A program made the translations under genes and the position numbers. Below, piece after piece: positions 12,081 through 20,425 of a stretch of 64,000 nucleotides of DNA. The notes under the pieces are model-generated. The model did not search any database and was not told the DNA's origin. It was given only the letters and a program-made list of their open reading frames with translations. The number at the start of each line of letters is the position of its first letter. The first letter of the stretch is position 1. Source of the stretch: Micromonospora purpureochromogenes (lineage in GTDB: Bacteria > Actinomycetota > Actinomycetes > Mycobacteriales > Micromonosporaceae); assembly GCF_900091515.1 (NCBI RefSeq), contig NZ_LT607410.1:1798001-1862000 (forward strand). The letters are read 5' to 3'.

Positions 12081-12154
12081 GGTGTTTCCGGGGAGCCCAC
12101 CCGCTCCGGGCGGTCACGCTTGATCCCTCCGCGGGCGGGCTCCCCGGCAACACC
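12081..12154. terminator. Long imperfect hairpin between convergent genes
   Basis: GGTGTT, CCGGGGAGCCC and CCCGC on the left pair with GCGGG, GGGCTCCCCGG and AACACC on the right, making a stem of 6, 11 and 5 bp separated by single mismatches. The arms surround a 26-nt loop. It sits between the convergent DUF2550 and VOC genes and could terminate both. Confidence 0.6.
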
Positions 12155-12195
12155 TCACGTCTCCGGCTCCGTCAGACGCTTCTTACCTTGCGCCG

Positions 12196-12600
12196 TTACC
12201 GGGATTCGGTGGAGGCGACCAGTTCGACCTCGTAGCCGTGGTTGTCGGTGAGGTAGGCGGCGTAGGTGTTCGGGCCGCCGGCGTGCGGGTGGCGGTCCGG
12301 GAAGAGCAGCGTCCAGCCGTGCGCGGGCGCGGCCGCGACCAGCCGGTCCACCGCAGCGGGCGGACCGGCGTGGAACGCGAGGTGGTTGAGCCCGGGAGCG
12401 AGCCGGTCGTGCGCCCGCCCCGACAGCGCGGGGGACTCCTCCAGCACCAGGTACGTCGGGCCGAGTCGCCAGGACCGGCCGGCGGGCCAGTCCTGGTACG
12501 GCGCCCAGCCCAGCTCGCCCAGCAACCAGCCCCAGCCGGCCTTGGCGGCGTCGAGGTCGGGCACCCAGACCTCGACGTGGTGCAGCGCGCCGACGCTCAG
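12196..12600 (-). CDS. VOC (glyoxalase/bleomycin-resistance fold) protein with probable CTG start
   Basis: A small single VOC module. The start LHHVEVWVPDLDAAKAGWGW matches the first beta-strand and helix of the fold, with the metal-ligand histidine. A second block, LNHLAFHAGP, gives the next conserved histidine, and GYEVELVA near the end provides the conserved glutamate. The only in-frame ATG/GTG is the GTG at 12564, which would delete the first strand. CTG at 12600 keeps the whole fold and overlaps the upstream cobalamin adenosyltransferase stop as CTGA, an arrangement parallel to ATGA coupling. No in-frame start exists further upstream because a TAA lies at 12606-12604. Substrate unknown; 134 residues if CTG is used. 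Confidence 0.75.
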   Translation of the reverse strand: MSVGALHHVEVWVPDLDAAKAGWGWLLGELGWAPYQDWPAGRSWRLGPTYLVLEESPALSGRAHDRLAPGLNHLAFHAGPPAAVDRLVAAAPAHGWTLLFPDRHPHAGGPNTYAAYLTDNHGYEVELVASTESR

Positions 12601-13169
12601 CGCTTACCGCCCGGCACCCATAGCACATCCCCGTTCGGATTTGCCGTTCTTGACAGGATGAACAGCAGATCGGAGAGGCGGTTGAGATACTTTGCCGGAA
12701 GGGAGCTGGTGCGATCCGGGTCGTGCGCGACCAGTGCCCAGGCGGCCCGTTCGGCGCGCCGGGCGACCGTCCGTGCCACGTGCAGCAGCGCCGCGCCAGC
12801 GGTGCCGCCGGGGAGGATGAAGGAGTCGAGCTTGCTCAGGCGTGCGTTGTACTCGTCGCACCAGCCCTCAAGGCGCTCCACGTACTCCTCGGTGACCCGC
12901 AGCGGCGGGTACGCCGGATCCGGCTCGACCGGGGTGGCCAGGTCGGCACCGACGTCGAACATGTCGTTCTGGATCGACCCCAGCACCGCCCGGAGCTCCT
13001 CGTCGAGCTGCCCCAGGGCGAGCGCCACGCCGATCGCGGCGTTGCACTCGTCGACGTCGGCGTACGCGGCGATCCGCGGGTCGGTCTTCGGCACCTGCTC
13101 GTTGTTGCTCAGCCTGGTCATGCCGGCGTCGCCGGCCTTGGTGTAGATGCGCGTGAGGTGGACGGCCAT
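12597..13169 (-). CDS. Cob(I)alamin adenosyltransferase, PduO type
   Basis: ATP:corrinoid adenosyltransferase that makes coenzyme B12 (adenosylcobalamin). It is 190 residues. The N-terminal [20 protein letters not shown] contains the ATP-binding TKxGDxGxT signature. [24 protein letters not shown] is replaced later by the conserved CR/RxxxRRAER-like helix of the trimeric PduO family, and the [13 protein letters not shown] helix is also typical. The product is the cofactor required by the ethylmalonyl-CoA and isobutyryl-CoA mutases encoded in this window. ATG 13169 lies exactly 7 nt after a TAGGCT -10 element, so the mRNA is probably leaderless. The start overlaps the divergent murA start in a shared CATG. 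Confidence 0.92.
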   Translation of the reverse strand: MAVHLTRIYTKAGDAGMTRLSNNEQVPKTDPRIAAYADVDECNAAIGVALALGQLDEELRAVLGSIQNDMFDVGADLATPVEPDPAYPPLRVTEEYVERLEGWCDEYNARLSKLDSFILPGGTAGAALLHVARTVARRAERAAWALVAHDPDRTSSLPAKYLNRLSDLLFILSRTANPNGDVLWVPGGKR

Positions 13170-14610
13170 GACGCACAGCCTACGGATACCGGACCTGACG
13201 ATCCCGGCACGGCCGGACCCTGCCTGCGGCTGGCCGGGCGGAGCGGGGGCCGGTGACGCCGCCGACCAGGCGGTCAACGACGTCGACGTCATCCGGGTCG
13301 GCGGCGACGCCCGGCTGGCCGGCACGGTGCACGTGGTCGGCGCCAAGAACTCCGCGCTCAAGCTGATGGCCGCCGCGCTGCTCGCCCCGGGACGCAGCGT
13401 GATCACCAACGTTCCCCGGATCACCGACATCGCGATCATGGGGGAGGTGCTGCGCCGGCTCGGCTGCGGCGTGCGGTTCGAAGCGGACGATCCGGTCGAC
13501 CCGATGGTCGCCCGCGGTGGGGTCGCCCGGTCCCGCTCGGTCGTCATCGACGTCCCGGAGCGGCCCGGCGCGGAGGCCGACTACGACCTGGTCCGCCGGC
13601 TGCGCGCGTCGATCTGCGTGCTGGGCCCGCTGCTGGCCCGTCGCGGGCACGTCCGGGTGGCCCACCCGGGCGGGGACGCGATCGGCTCCCGGGGGCTGGA
13701 CATGCACATCTCCGGGCTGACCCGGATGGGCGCGGACATCTCCGGTGAGCACGGCTTCGTCATCGCCTCGGCTCCGAACGGCCTGCACGGCGCGGAGATC
13801 GTGCTGGACTTCCCCAGCGTGGGGGCGACCGAGAACCTGGTGATGGCGGCGGTCCTGGCCCGGGGTGTGACGGTGATCGACAACGCGGCCCGGGAGCCGG
13901 AGATCGTCGACATCTGCACGATGGCCAATCAGATGGGCGCGCGGATCTCCGGCGCGGGCACCTCCACCCTGCGGATCGTCGGGGTGCCCGCACTGCACCC
14001 GGTGCGGCACGCCACGGTGGGGGACCGGATCGTCGCCGGCACCTGGGCGTTCGGCGCCGCGATGACCCGGGGAGACGTCACCGTCACCGGCGTGGACCCG
14101 GCCTACCTGGAGGTCGCGCTGGACAAGCTGGTCTCGGCCGGCGCGCTGGTGGAGACCCGCGGCGACGCCTTCCGGGTACGCGCCGACGACCGGCCCACCG
14201 CGGTCGACGTGGTCACCCTGCCGTACCCGGGCTTCGCCACCGACCTGCTGCCGATGGCGATCGGCCTGGCCGCGGTGAGCGACGGCGCCTCGCTGATCAC
14301 CGAGAACATCTTCGACGGCCGGTTCATGTTCGCCAACGAGATGATGCGGCTGGGGGCGGACATCAAGACCGACGGCCACCACGCGGTGGTACGCGGTCGC
14401 GACCGCCTCTCCGGCGCCCCGGTACGCGCCACCGACATCCGGGCCGGCGCGGGTCTGATCATCGCGGGGCTCTGCGCCGAGGGGGTCACCGAGGTCTCCG
14501 ACGTGTACCACGTCGACCGGGGCTATCCGGACTTCGTGGCCGACCTGCGGGCGCTCGGTGTGCGGGTGGAGCGGGGGACCGCGGCGGAGGCCCCGGACCT
14601 CACCATCTGA
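13168..14610 (+). CDS. murA: UDP-N-acetylglucosamine 1-carboxyvinyltransferase
   Basis: First committed enzyme of peptidoglycan synthesis; it transfers enolpyruvate from PEP to UDP-GlcNAc. It is 480 residues from ATG 13168. [20 protein letters not shown] carries the substrate-binding Lys-Asn pair (residues 60-61). The active-site loop reads [15 protein letters not shown], with Asp 170 where most bacteria have the reactive cysteine. This Asp form is also known from mycobacterial MurA and gives natural fosfomycin resistance. The first 40 residues (Pro/Gly/Ala-rich) precede the conserved DVDVIRVGG start and look non-native, so the true start may be further downstream at a non-standard codon. The start shares a CATG with the divergent cobalamin adenosyltransferase gene. 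Confidence 0.93.
   Translation: MTHSLRIPDLTIPARPDPACGWPGGAGAGDAADQAVNDVDVIRVGGDARLAGTVHVVGAKNSALKLMAAALLAPGRSVITNVPRITDIAIMGEVLRRLGCGVRFEADDPVDPMVARGGVARSRSVVIDVPERPGAEADYDLVRRLRASICVLGPLLARRGHVRVAHPGGDAIGSRGLDMHISGLTRMGADISGEHGFVIASAPNGLHGAEIVLDFPSVGATENLVMAAVLARGVTVIDNAAREPEIVDICTMANQMGARISGAGTSTLRIVGVPALHPVRHATVGDRIVAGTWAFGAAMTRGDVTVTGVDPAYLEVALDKLVSAGALVETRGDAFRVRADDRPTAVDVVTLPYPGFATDLLPMAIGLAAVSDGASLITENIFDGRFMFANEMMRLGADIKTDGHHAVVRGRDRLSGAPVRATDIRAGAGLIIAGLCAEGVTEVSDVYHVDRGYPDFVADLRALGVRVERGTAAEAPDLTI
13177..13182 (-). promoter_or_regulatory. -10 element of the cobalamin adenosyltransferase gene, inside murA
   Basis: On the minus strand TAGGCT is followed by 7 nt and then the ATG at 13169, the standard leaderless layout. 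The element lies within the first codons of murA as that gene is usually read. Confidence 0.55.
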
Positions 14611-14760
14611 CCGGTCCCGCCGCCGCGGCCGGGGCCTTAGCCGTCTCAGGCTCGCCGACTGGACTGTCCTGTCATGCCCTCACGGCCCTCGCTGCGCTCG
14701 GTGCGTTCGGCCATGACTAGGGTGCTGACAGACAACTCATTCGCAGCGAGGGAGAAGTAG

Positions 14761-15609
14761 ATGGCGGGTCGACTCGCGGTCGTCGGTGCCGGGCTGATGG
14801 GTTCGGGCATCGCCCAGGTCGCGGCGCAGGCGGGCTGGCAGGTGACGCTGCGCGACCTGGACGACGCGGCCACCGGGCGGGGCGTCGACGGCATCCGGAA
14901 GTCGCTGGAGAAGTTCGCCGAGAAGGGCCGGATCGACGCGTCCGAGGTCGAGGCGACGCTGGGCCGGATCACCCCCACCACCGACCTCGAGGCGGTCGCC
15001 GACGCGGACATCGTGGTCGAGGCGGTGTTCGAGCGGCTGGAGATCAAGCACGAGGTGTTCCGCGCGCTGGACAAGATCTGCAAGGCCGACGCGGTGCTGG
15101 CCACCAACACCTCGGCCATCCCGGTCACCCAGATCGCATCGGTGACGCAGCGGCCGGAGGCGGTCGTCGGTACCCACTTCTTCTCGCCGGTGCCGATGAT
15201 GAAGCTCTGCGAGCTGGTCCGGGGTTACAAGACCAGCGACGAGACCCTGGCGGCGGTGAAGGCGTTCGCCGAGGGGATCGGCAAGACGGTCGTGGTGGTC
15301 AACCGGGACATCGCCGGTTTCGTCACCACCCGGCTGATCGCGGCGTTGGTCGTCGAGGCGGTCAAGCTGGTCGAGTCCGGCGTGGTGTCGGCCGAGGACC
15401 TGGACACCGCCTGCAAGCTCGGTTTCGGCCACGCCATGGGTCCGCTGGCCACCACCGACCTGACCGGCGTGGACGTGCTGCTGCACGCCTCGAAGAACAT
15501 CTACACCGACACCGCCGACGAGAAGTTCTTCCCGCCGGAGCTGCTCCAGCGCATGGTCACCGCCGGTGACCTGGGCCGTAAGACCGGCAAGGGCTTCTAC
15601 ACGTACTGA
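14761..15609 (+). CDS. 3-hydroxybutyryl-CoA dehydrogenase
   Basis: NAD(P)-dependent enzyme converting acetoacetyl-CoA and 3-hydroxybutyryl-CoA, 282 residues. It has the Rossmann motif VGAGLMGSG at residues 8-16 and ATNTSAIPVTQIA with the catalytic serine. HFFSPVPMMKLCELV supplies the catalytic His-Glu pair, DIAGFVTTRL carries a threonine where the usual asparagine sits, and GKTGKGFYTY closes the protein. It is a single-domain short-chain enzyme of the Hbd/FadB2 type, so it fits C4 metabolism (ethylmalonyl-CoA route or polyhydroxybutyrate) rather than long-chain beta-oxidation. Ribosome binding site GGAGAAG is at 14751-14757, and TAGGGT at 14718-14723 is a possible -10 in the 150-bp upstream gap. 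Confidence 0.9.
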   Translation: MAGRLAVVGAGLMGSGIAQVAAQAGWQVTLRDLDDAATGRGVDGIRKSLEKFAEKGRIDASEVEATLGRITPTTDLEAVADADIVVEAVFERLEIKHEVFRALDKICKADAVLATNTSAIPVTQIASVTQRPEAVVGTHFFSPVPMMKLCELVRGYKTSDETLAAVKAFAEGIGKTVVVVNRDIAGFVTTRLIAALVVEAVKLVESGVVSAEDLDTACKLGFGHAMGPLATTDLTGVDVLLHASKNIYTDTADEKFFPPELLQRMVTAGDLGRKTGKGFYTY

Positions 15610-15618
15610 GACCGGGCA

Positions 15619-15660
15619 CGAGGAAGGGGGCGGGCGCCGGTGCGCCCGCCCCCTTCCTCG
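15619..15660. terminator. Bidirectional terminator between hbd-like gene and ABC permease
   Basis: A perfect 19-bp inverted repeat beginning CGAGGAAGGGGG has a CGGT loop. It fills the space between two convergent stop codons and can serve both genes. Confidence 0.9.
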
Positions 15661-16506
15661 TCAGCCGTCGCGCTTGGTGGTCCAGCGGAAGGTGGTCAGG
15701 CAGAGCACCAGGCCGATCACGCACCACGCGGCGAGCACCAGGGCGACCCGGCCCAGTTCGAAGGAGCCGCCCGGCTCCTGGGCGCCGAAGCTCTCCGGCA
15801 GGAAGACCGCCCGCAGCCCCTGGCACATCCACTTGAGCGGGAAGAGCGCCGCGACCTGCTGCATCCAGGTGGGCAGCTCGGTGAAGACGAAGAACACCCC
15901 GGAGATGAACTGGAGCACCAGGGCGACCGGGGTGACCACGGCCGACCCGCTGCGGGCGGTGCGGGCCAGCGAGGAGATGGCGATGCCGCACAGGGTGCAG
16001 GCGGTCACCCCGAGCACGGAGACCCAGCCGAAGGTGAACCACTTCGCGGCGGTGCCGGGCAGGTCGAGGTCGAACAGCGTCACGGCGACGGCCAGCAGCA
16101 GCGCGGTCTCCGCGACGCCGATCGCCACCACCATGATCACCTTGCCGGCGAACCAGACCCACTTCGGCATCGGCGTGCCCCGGTAGCGCTTGAGCACCCC
16201 CCGGTCCCGCTCGATCGGGATCCAGATGCCGAGGTTCTGGAAGCTCACGGTCATCAGCCCGGTCGCGATCATGCCGGTGATGAAGTACTGGGTGAACTTC
16301 ACCCCGCCGCCGATGGTGCCGTCGAAGATCGCCGCGAAGATCAGGATCATGATGATCGGGAAGCCCATCGTGAAGACGACGGACTCCCGGCTGCGCAGGA
16401 ACTGGGTGATCTCCAGCCGGCCCTGCCGCAGCGCGAGGGCCCCCGGCCCCACCCGTCGGCCAGCGGTGGCGGCGACCGGGGCCGCCGGCTTCGTCGTGGT
16501 CGTCAT
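15661..16506 (-). CDS. ABC-2 type transporter permease
   Basis: A 281-residue membrane protein with six hydrophobic segments, typical of ABC-2 exporters of the drug/antibiotic-resistance type. Diagnostic blocks include IERDRGVLKRYRGTPM in the coupling region, RTARSGSAVVTPVALVLQFISGVF, and LFPLKWMCQGLRAVFLPESFG near the C-terminus. Its start codon overlaps the upstream ATPase stop as ATGA, so the two are made as a coupled pair. The exported substrate is unknown. Confidence 0.9.
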   Translation of the reverse strand: MTTTTKPAAPVAATAGRRVGPGALALRQGRLEITQFLRSRESVVFTMGFPIIMILIFAAIFDGTIGGGVKFTQYFITGMIATGLMTVSFQNLGIWIPIERDRGVLKRYRGTPMPKWVWFAGKVIMVVAIGVAETALLLAVAVTLFDLDLPGTAAKWFTFGWVSVLGVTACTLCGIAISSLARTARSGSAVVTPVALVLQFISGVFFVFTELPTWMQQVAALFPLKWMCQGLRAVFLPESFGAQEPGGSFELGRVALVLAAWCVIGLVLCLTTFRWTTKRDG

Positions 16507-17351
16507 GACTGTCCGATCATCCGCAGGTAGACGTCTTCCAGGGTCGGCCGGGTCACGGTCAGGCCGGGGACCTCGCCGCCGTGGCGCGCGGCCAGCTCCG
16601 CCACCAGCGCCGTCGGCGTCGCGCTCTCGGCGCTCTCGAGCGTCCCCTCCGGCGTACGCCAGGAGACCGTCGCCAGGGCCTCCTGGCGGTTGCCGAGCCG
16701 GTTCGGCGTGGCCACCTCGACCAGCCGGCCGCCGGCGATCACCCCGACCCGGTCGGCGAGCGACTCGGCCTCGTCCAGGTAGTGGGTGGTGAGCACGATG
16801 GTGGTGCCGGCCGCCGCCAGGTCGCGGATCAGCTCCCAGAACTCCCGCCGGGCCTCCGGGTCGAAGCCGGTGGTCGGCTCGTCGAGGAAGAGCAGCTCGG
16901 GGCGGCCGATGATGCCCAGCGCCACGTCGAGCCGGCGCTTCTGCCCGCCGGAGAGGGTGTGCGTGCGGGCCTTCGCCTTGCCGGCCAGGCCGACCCGTTC
17001 GACGACCTTGTCCGGGTCGTCGGCGCCCGGGTAGAAGCCGGAGAAGTGCCGGACCACCTCGGCCACGGTCAGCTCGTCGAACTCGCCGGTGCCCTGGAGC
17101 ACGATGCCGACCCGGGACCGCCAGTGCGGGTCCGGGCTGGCCGGGTCGCTGCCCAGCACCCAGACCTCGCCGGCGTCGCGCCGCCGGTAGCCCTCCAGGA
17201 TCTCCACCGTGGTGGTCTTGCCCGCGCCGTTCGGGCCGAGCAGGGCGAACACCTCGCCGCGCCGGACGTCGAGGTCGACCCCCGCCACCGCGACGGTGTC
17301 GCCGTACGCCTTGCGCAGTCCCCGTACGGAGATCGCGAGCTCGTCATCCAT
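16503..17351 (-). CDS. ABC transporter ATP-binding protein (DrrA-like exporter family)
   Basis: A 282-residue ATPase subunit with Walker A GPNGAGKTT at residues 39-47, the Q-loop at VLQGTGEF, signature LSGGQ at 133-137, Walker B LLFLDEPT and a following switch histidine in LTTHYLDEAE. The C-terminal 60 residues form the extra domain seen in drug-exporter ATPases. It pairs with the ABC-2 permease directly downstream (4-nt overlap). It is divergent from ecm with about 150 bp between. Confidence 0.92.
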   Translation of the reverse strand: MDDELAISVRGLRKAYGDTVAVAGVDLDVRRGEVFALLGPNGAGKTTTVEILEGYRRRDAGEVWVLGSDPASPDPHWRSRVGIVLQGTGEFDELTVAEVVRHFSGFYPGADDPDKVVERVGLAGKAKARTHTLSGGQKRRLDVALGIIGRPELLFLDEPTTGFDPEARREFWELIRDLAAAGTTIVLTTHYLDEAESLADRVGVIAGGRLVEVATPNRLGNRQEALATVSWRTPEGTLESAESATPTALVAELAARHGGEVPGLTVTRPTLEDVYLRMIGQS

Positions 17352-17474
17352 GACGTCCAGTGTGCGACCTGGGACGCCCTCCCGGCCGCCCGGGGTGTGG
17401 CGGTGTCGGCCATGTCGCGTCGGCCGTGCCCGGTGATCCGCTCCATGGACCTGTGTGGTTTTCCACAGCCCGTT

Positions 17475-17488
17475 TTACTGAACGGTAA
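17475..17488. promoter_or_regulatory. Palindromic operator candidate upstream of ecm
   Basis: TTACTGAACGGTAA is an imperfect palindrome (TTACYGWWCRGTAA). It overlaps a -10-like TAACTT at 17486-17491, so a bound protein should block transcription. Related sites lie before ccrA (41323) and icmA (45833). Such short two-fold sites are typical of TetR-family regulators. Confidence 0.55.
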
Positions 17489-17502
17489 CTTAAACTCCGG
17501 CC

Positions 17503-19512
17503 ATGGACGAGAAGGCACTCTCCGGCCGGCTGCCCGAGCGCGACCGCCCCTGGGTGATGCGCACGTATGCCGGGCACTCCTCCGCCGCGGCCACCAACGC
17601 GCTCTTCCGGCGCAACCTGGCCAAGGGGCAGACCGGTCTGTCGGTCGCCTTCGACCTGCCGACCCAGACCGGGTACGACCCGGACCACGAGCTGGCCGCC
17701 GGCGAGGTGGGCCGGGTCGGGGTGCCGGTGGCCCACCTGGGCGACATGCGGGCGCTCTTCGACGGCATCCCGCTCGCCGAGATGAACACCTCGATGACCA
17801 TCAACGCGCCGGCGATGTGGCTGCTCGCCCTCTACGGCACGGTCGGCGCGGAGCAGGGCGCCGAGCTGTCCCGCTGCGCGGGGACGACGCAGAACGACAT
17901 CATCAAGGAGTACCTGTCCCGCGGGACGTACATCTTCCCGCCGGCGGCGTCGCTGCGGCTGACCGCCGACATCATCGCGTACACGCTGCGCGAGATGCCG
18001 CGCTGGAACCCGACGAACATCTGCTCGTACCACCTGCAGGAGGCCGGCGCGACGCCGGTGCAGGAGGTCGGCTTCGCGCTGGCCACCGCCGTCGCCGTGC
18101 TCGACGCGGTCCGCGACTCCGGCCAGGTGCCCGCCGAGCGGATGGGCGACGTGGTCCAGCGGATCTCGTTCTTCGTCAACGCCGGGGTGCGCTTCATCGA
18201 GGAGATCGCCAAGATGCGCGCCTTCGGCGCGCTCTGGGACGAGATCACCCGCGAGCGCTACGGCGTCGAGAACCCCAAGCAGCGCCGCTTCCGCTACGGC
18301 GTGCAGGTCAACTCGCTCGGCCTGACCGAGGCGCAGCCGGAGAACAACATCCAGCGCATCGTGCTGGAGATGCTCGGCGTCACCCTCTCCCGGGACGCCC
18401 GGGCCCGCGCGGTGCAGCTGCCCGCCTGGAACGAGGCGCTCGGCCTGCCCCGACCCTGGGACCAGCAGTGGTCGTTGCGGATGCAGCAGGTGCTCGCGTT
18501 CGAGTCGGACCTGCTGGAGTACCCGGACCTCTTCGAGGGCTCGCACGTGATGACCGCGCTGGTCGACGAGATCCTCACCGGCGCCCGTGTCGAGCTGGAG
18601 AAGGTGCTGGAGATGGGCGGCGTGGTGGCCGCCGTGGAGAGCGGCTACCTCAAGAGCGCGCTGGTCGCCTCGCTGGCCGACCGGCGCCGCCGGATGGAGT
18701 CCGGCGCCGACGTGGTGGTGGGCGTGAACCGGTACACCGAGACCGAGCCGTCCCCGCTGACCGCGGCCGGCGCCGAGGCCGTCGAGCAGGTCGACCCGGC
18801 GGTCGAGGCGGCCGCCACCGCCTCCGTACGCGAATGGCGGGCCGGCCGGGACGCGGCGGCCGTCGACGCGGCACTGGCCCGGCTGCGGGCGGACGCCGCG
18901 ACCACGGCGAACCTGATGTCGGCGACGCTCGAGTGCGTGCGGGCCGGGGTGACCACCGGCGAGTGGGCCGGCGCGCTGCGCCAGGTCTTCGGCGAGTACC
19001 GGGCGCCGACCGGGCTGACCGGCGCGGCCGGGGTCGGCGGGGACGCCACCCTCGTCGCGGTCCGGGAACGGGTCGCCGCCACCGCCCGGGAGCTGGGCAG
19101 CGGGCGGCTGCGGCTGCTGGTCGGCAAGCCGGGCCTGGACGGGCACTCCAACGGCGCCGAGCAGATCGCGGTACGCGCCCGGGACGCCGGCTTCGAGGTG
19201 GTCTACCAGGGCATCCGGCTGACCGCCGGGCAGATCGTCGCCGCCGCCGTCGAGGAGGACGTGGACCTGGTCGGCCTTTCGGTGCTCTCCGGCTCGCACC
19301 TGGCGGCCGTGCCGGCGGTGCTGGACGGGCTGCGCGCCGCCGGGCGCGGTGACCTGCCGGTGGTCGTCGGCGGCATCATCCCCGCCGGGGACGCCGAGGC
19401 GCTGCGCGCCGCCGGGGTCGCCCGGGTCTTCACCCCGAAGGACTTCGCCCTGACCGGGATCATCGACGAACTGGTCGGCGTGATCCGCCAGGCCAACGGC
19501 CTCACCGCCTGA
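17503..19512 (+). CDS. ecm: Ethylmalonyl-CoA mutase (MeaA-type)
   Basis: Adenosylcobalamin enzyme converting ethylmalonyl-CoA to methylsuccinyl-CoA in the ethylmalonyl-CoA pathway, 669 residues. The TIM-barrel mutase domain fills roughly residues 15-500. The active-site block MRTYAGHSSA (19-28) and KEYLSRGTYIFPP, with the arginine that binds a carboxylated substrate, fit a dicarboxylic acyl-CoA. The C-terminal B12 domain has DGHSNG at 546-551 (lower-ligand histidine 548) and the following SVLSGSH motif. The fused single-chain form and the YAGH motif separate it from methylmalonyl-CoA mutase. A palindromic operator and a -10 element lie within 30 bp of the start. It works with the Ccr and epimerase encoded near 40-42 kb. 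Confidence 0.9.
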   Translation: MDEKALSGRLPERDRPWVMRTYAGHSSAAATNALFRRNLAKGQTGLSVAFDLPTQTGYDPDHELAAGEVGRVGVPVAHLGDMRALFDGIPLAEMNTSMTINAPAMWLLALYGTVGAEQGAELSRCAGTTQNDIIKEYLSRGTYIFPPAASLRLTADIIAYTLREMPRWNPTNICSYHLQEAGATPVQEVGFALATAVAVLDAVRDSGQVPAERMGDVVQRISFFVNAGVRFIEEIAKMRAFGALWDEITRERYGVENPKQRRFRYGVQVNSLGLTEAQPENNIQRIVLEMLGVTLSRDARARAVQLPAWNEALGLPRPWDQQWSLRMQQVLAFESDLLEYPDLFEGSHVMTALVDEILTGARVELEKVLEMGGVVAAVESGYLKSALVASLADRRRRMESGADVVVGVNRYTETEPSPLTAAGAEAVEQVDPAVEAAATASVREWRAGRDAAAVDAALARLRADAATTANLMSATLECVRAGVTTGEWAGALRQVFGEYRAPTGLTGAAGVGGDATLVAVRERVAATARELGSGRLRLLVGKPGLDGHSNGAEQIAVRARDAGFEVVYQGIRLTAGQIVAAAVEEDVDLVGLSVLSGSHLAAVPAVLDGLRAAGRGDLPVVVGGIIPAGDAEALRAAGVARVFTPKDFALTGIIDELVGVIRQANGLTA

Positions 19513-19524
19513 CCGTGGCCCACC

Positions 19525-19552
19525 GCCCGCGCGACCGCCCGGTCGCGCGGGC
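19525..19552. terminator. Terminator between ecm and DUF1540 gene
   Basis: A 12-bp perfect inverted repeat (GCCCGCGCGACC / GGTCGCGCGGGC) with loop GCCC starts 12 nt after the ecm stop and ends at the stop of the convergent gene. Confidence 0.8.
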
Positions 19553-19855
19553 TCACATGGTCAGCGGTTGGTACGTCACGCAGTCGGCCATGTCCTGGTC
19601 CGGGGCGACGGTGATCGCCGGGGCATGGCACTCCAGCTCCGAGTTGTGCCGGCAGTCCGACCGGCTGCACGCGCCCACCTGGGCGATGAGCTGCTCGATC
19701 CCGCCCCGCACCGGCATCTCCACGAAGGTGTGGCAGTGGGCGTGGTCGCTGCTGCCGACGGTGATGGCGAAGGCGTGGCAGTCGTTGGTGCGGTTGTAGG
19801 CGCAGGACGCGACGGTGCACTCCTGCACCCGGGGCCTCTCGATCGATGCGGTCAT
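19553..19855 (-). CDS. Tandem DUF1540 cysteine-rich protein
   Basis: A 100-residue protein that is two copies of one motif. The first copy, CTVASCAYNRTNDCHAFAIT followed by a further Cys, covers about residues 13-43. The second, CSRSDCRHNSELECHAPAIT plus a Cys, covers about 62-92. Each copy has four regularly spaced cysteines, as expected for a small metal-binding domain. DUF1540 has no established function. ATG 19855 is close to the first copy. Confidence 0.85.
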   Translation of the reverse strand: MTASIERPRVQECTVASCAYNRTNDCHAFAITVGSSDHAHCHTFVEMPVRGGIEQLIAQVGACSRSDCRHNSELECHAPAITVAPDQDMADCVTYQPLTM

Positions 19856-19928
19856 GACGGCCTCCCTCTCGACTCCTGTACCGATGGTAGGCATTTGCCC
19901 GACTTCGGCGCGGAGTTCGGCGGGACCG

Positions 19929-20378
19929 TCACCCGCACAGGCGCCAGGCCCCGTCCTCCTTGACCAGCGTCAACACCTGGGTGCTCGTGCCGCCGGTCGC
20001 CGTCGTCAGCCGCACCGTGGCGGTGCCCCGGACCCGGCCGTTGGTGTTGTTGACGGTCGACCCCGCGACGTCGTAGTCGACCAGGCGCGGCTCGGCCTCC
20101 CACCGCCGGCTGAACTCGGCCAGCGACGTCCGCTCCCGCTCCTCGCGGCAGAGCAGGTCGTACGCCCGCTGGTGGTCGCCGCTCTGGATCGCGTCCAGGT
20201 AGCTCGTGGTGGCCTCCCGGACCGGCCCGACCGCCTCCTTCGCCGCGCCGTAGACGAAGTAGCCGCCGACCGCGCCGCCGAGGCAGCAGACCGCCAGCAC
20301 CGCGCCCACCACGATCAGGACGATCCGCAGGGTACGGCGATTGTCACGCGGGGGCACCGGGATCGGCTGGTACGTCAT
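19929..20378 (-). CDS. Membrane-anchored small protein with NTF2/lumazine-like extracellular domain
   Basis: A 149-residue protein with a 17-residue polar N-terminus, one strong hydrophobic helix (about residues 18-44, including CCLGGAVGGYF) and an outside domain. The outside part begins with REATTSYLDAIQSGDHQRAY, a pattern common in DUF4878/NTF2-like domains of actinobacterial surface proteins. No catalytic motif is visible. It probably forms an independent unit between the DUF1540 and deacetylase genes on the same strand. Confidence 0.7.
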   Translation of the reverse strand: MTYQPIPVPPRDNRRTLRIVLIVVGAVLAVCCLGGAVGGYFVYGAAKEAVGPVREATTSYLDAIQSGDHQRAYDLLCREERERTSLAEFSRRWEAEPRLVDYDVAGSTVNNTNGRVRGTATVRLTTATGGTSTQVLTLVKEDGAWRLCG

Positions 20379-20425
20379 GGCCGCAGGCTAGGCGGGTCGC
20401 GCAAGCCCGCCGCCCGCGCTCCGGC

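Noticed and set aside
13147..13167. Earlier ATG start for murA at 13147
   Set aside because: It adds seven residues without homology and lies deeper inside the divergent adenosyltransferase gene.
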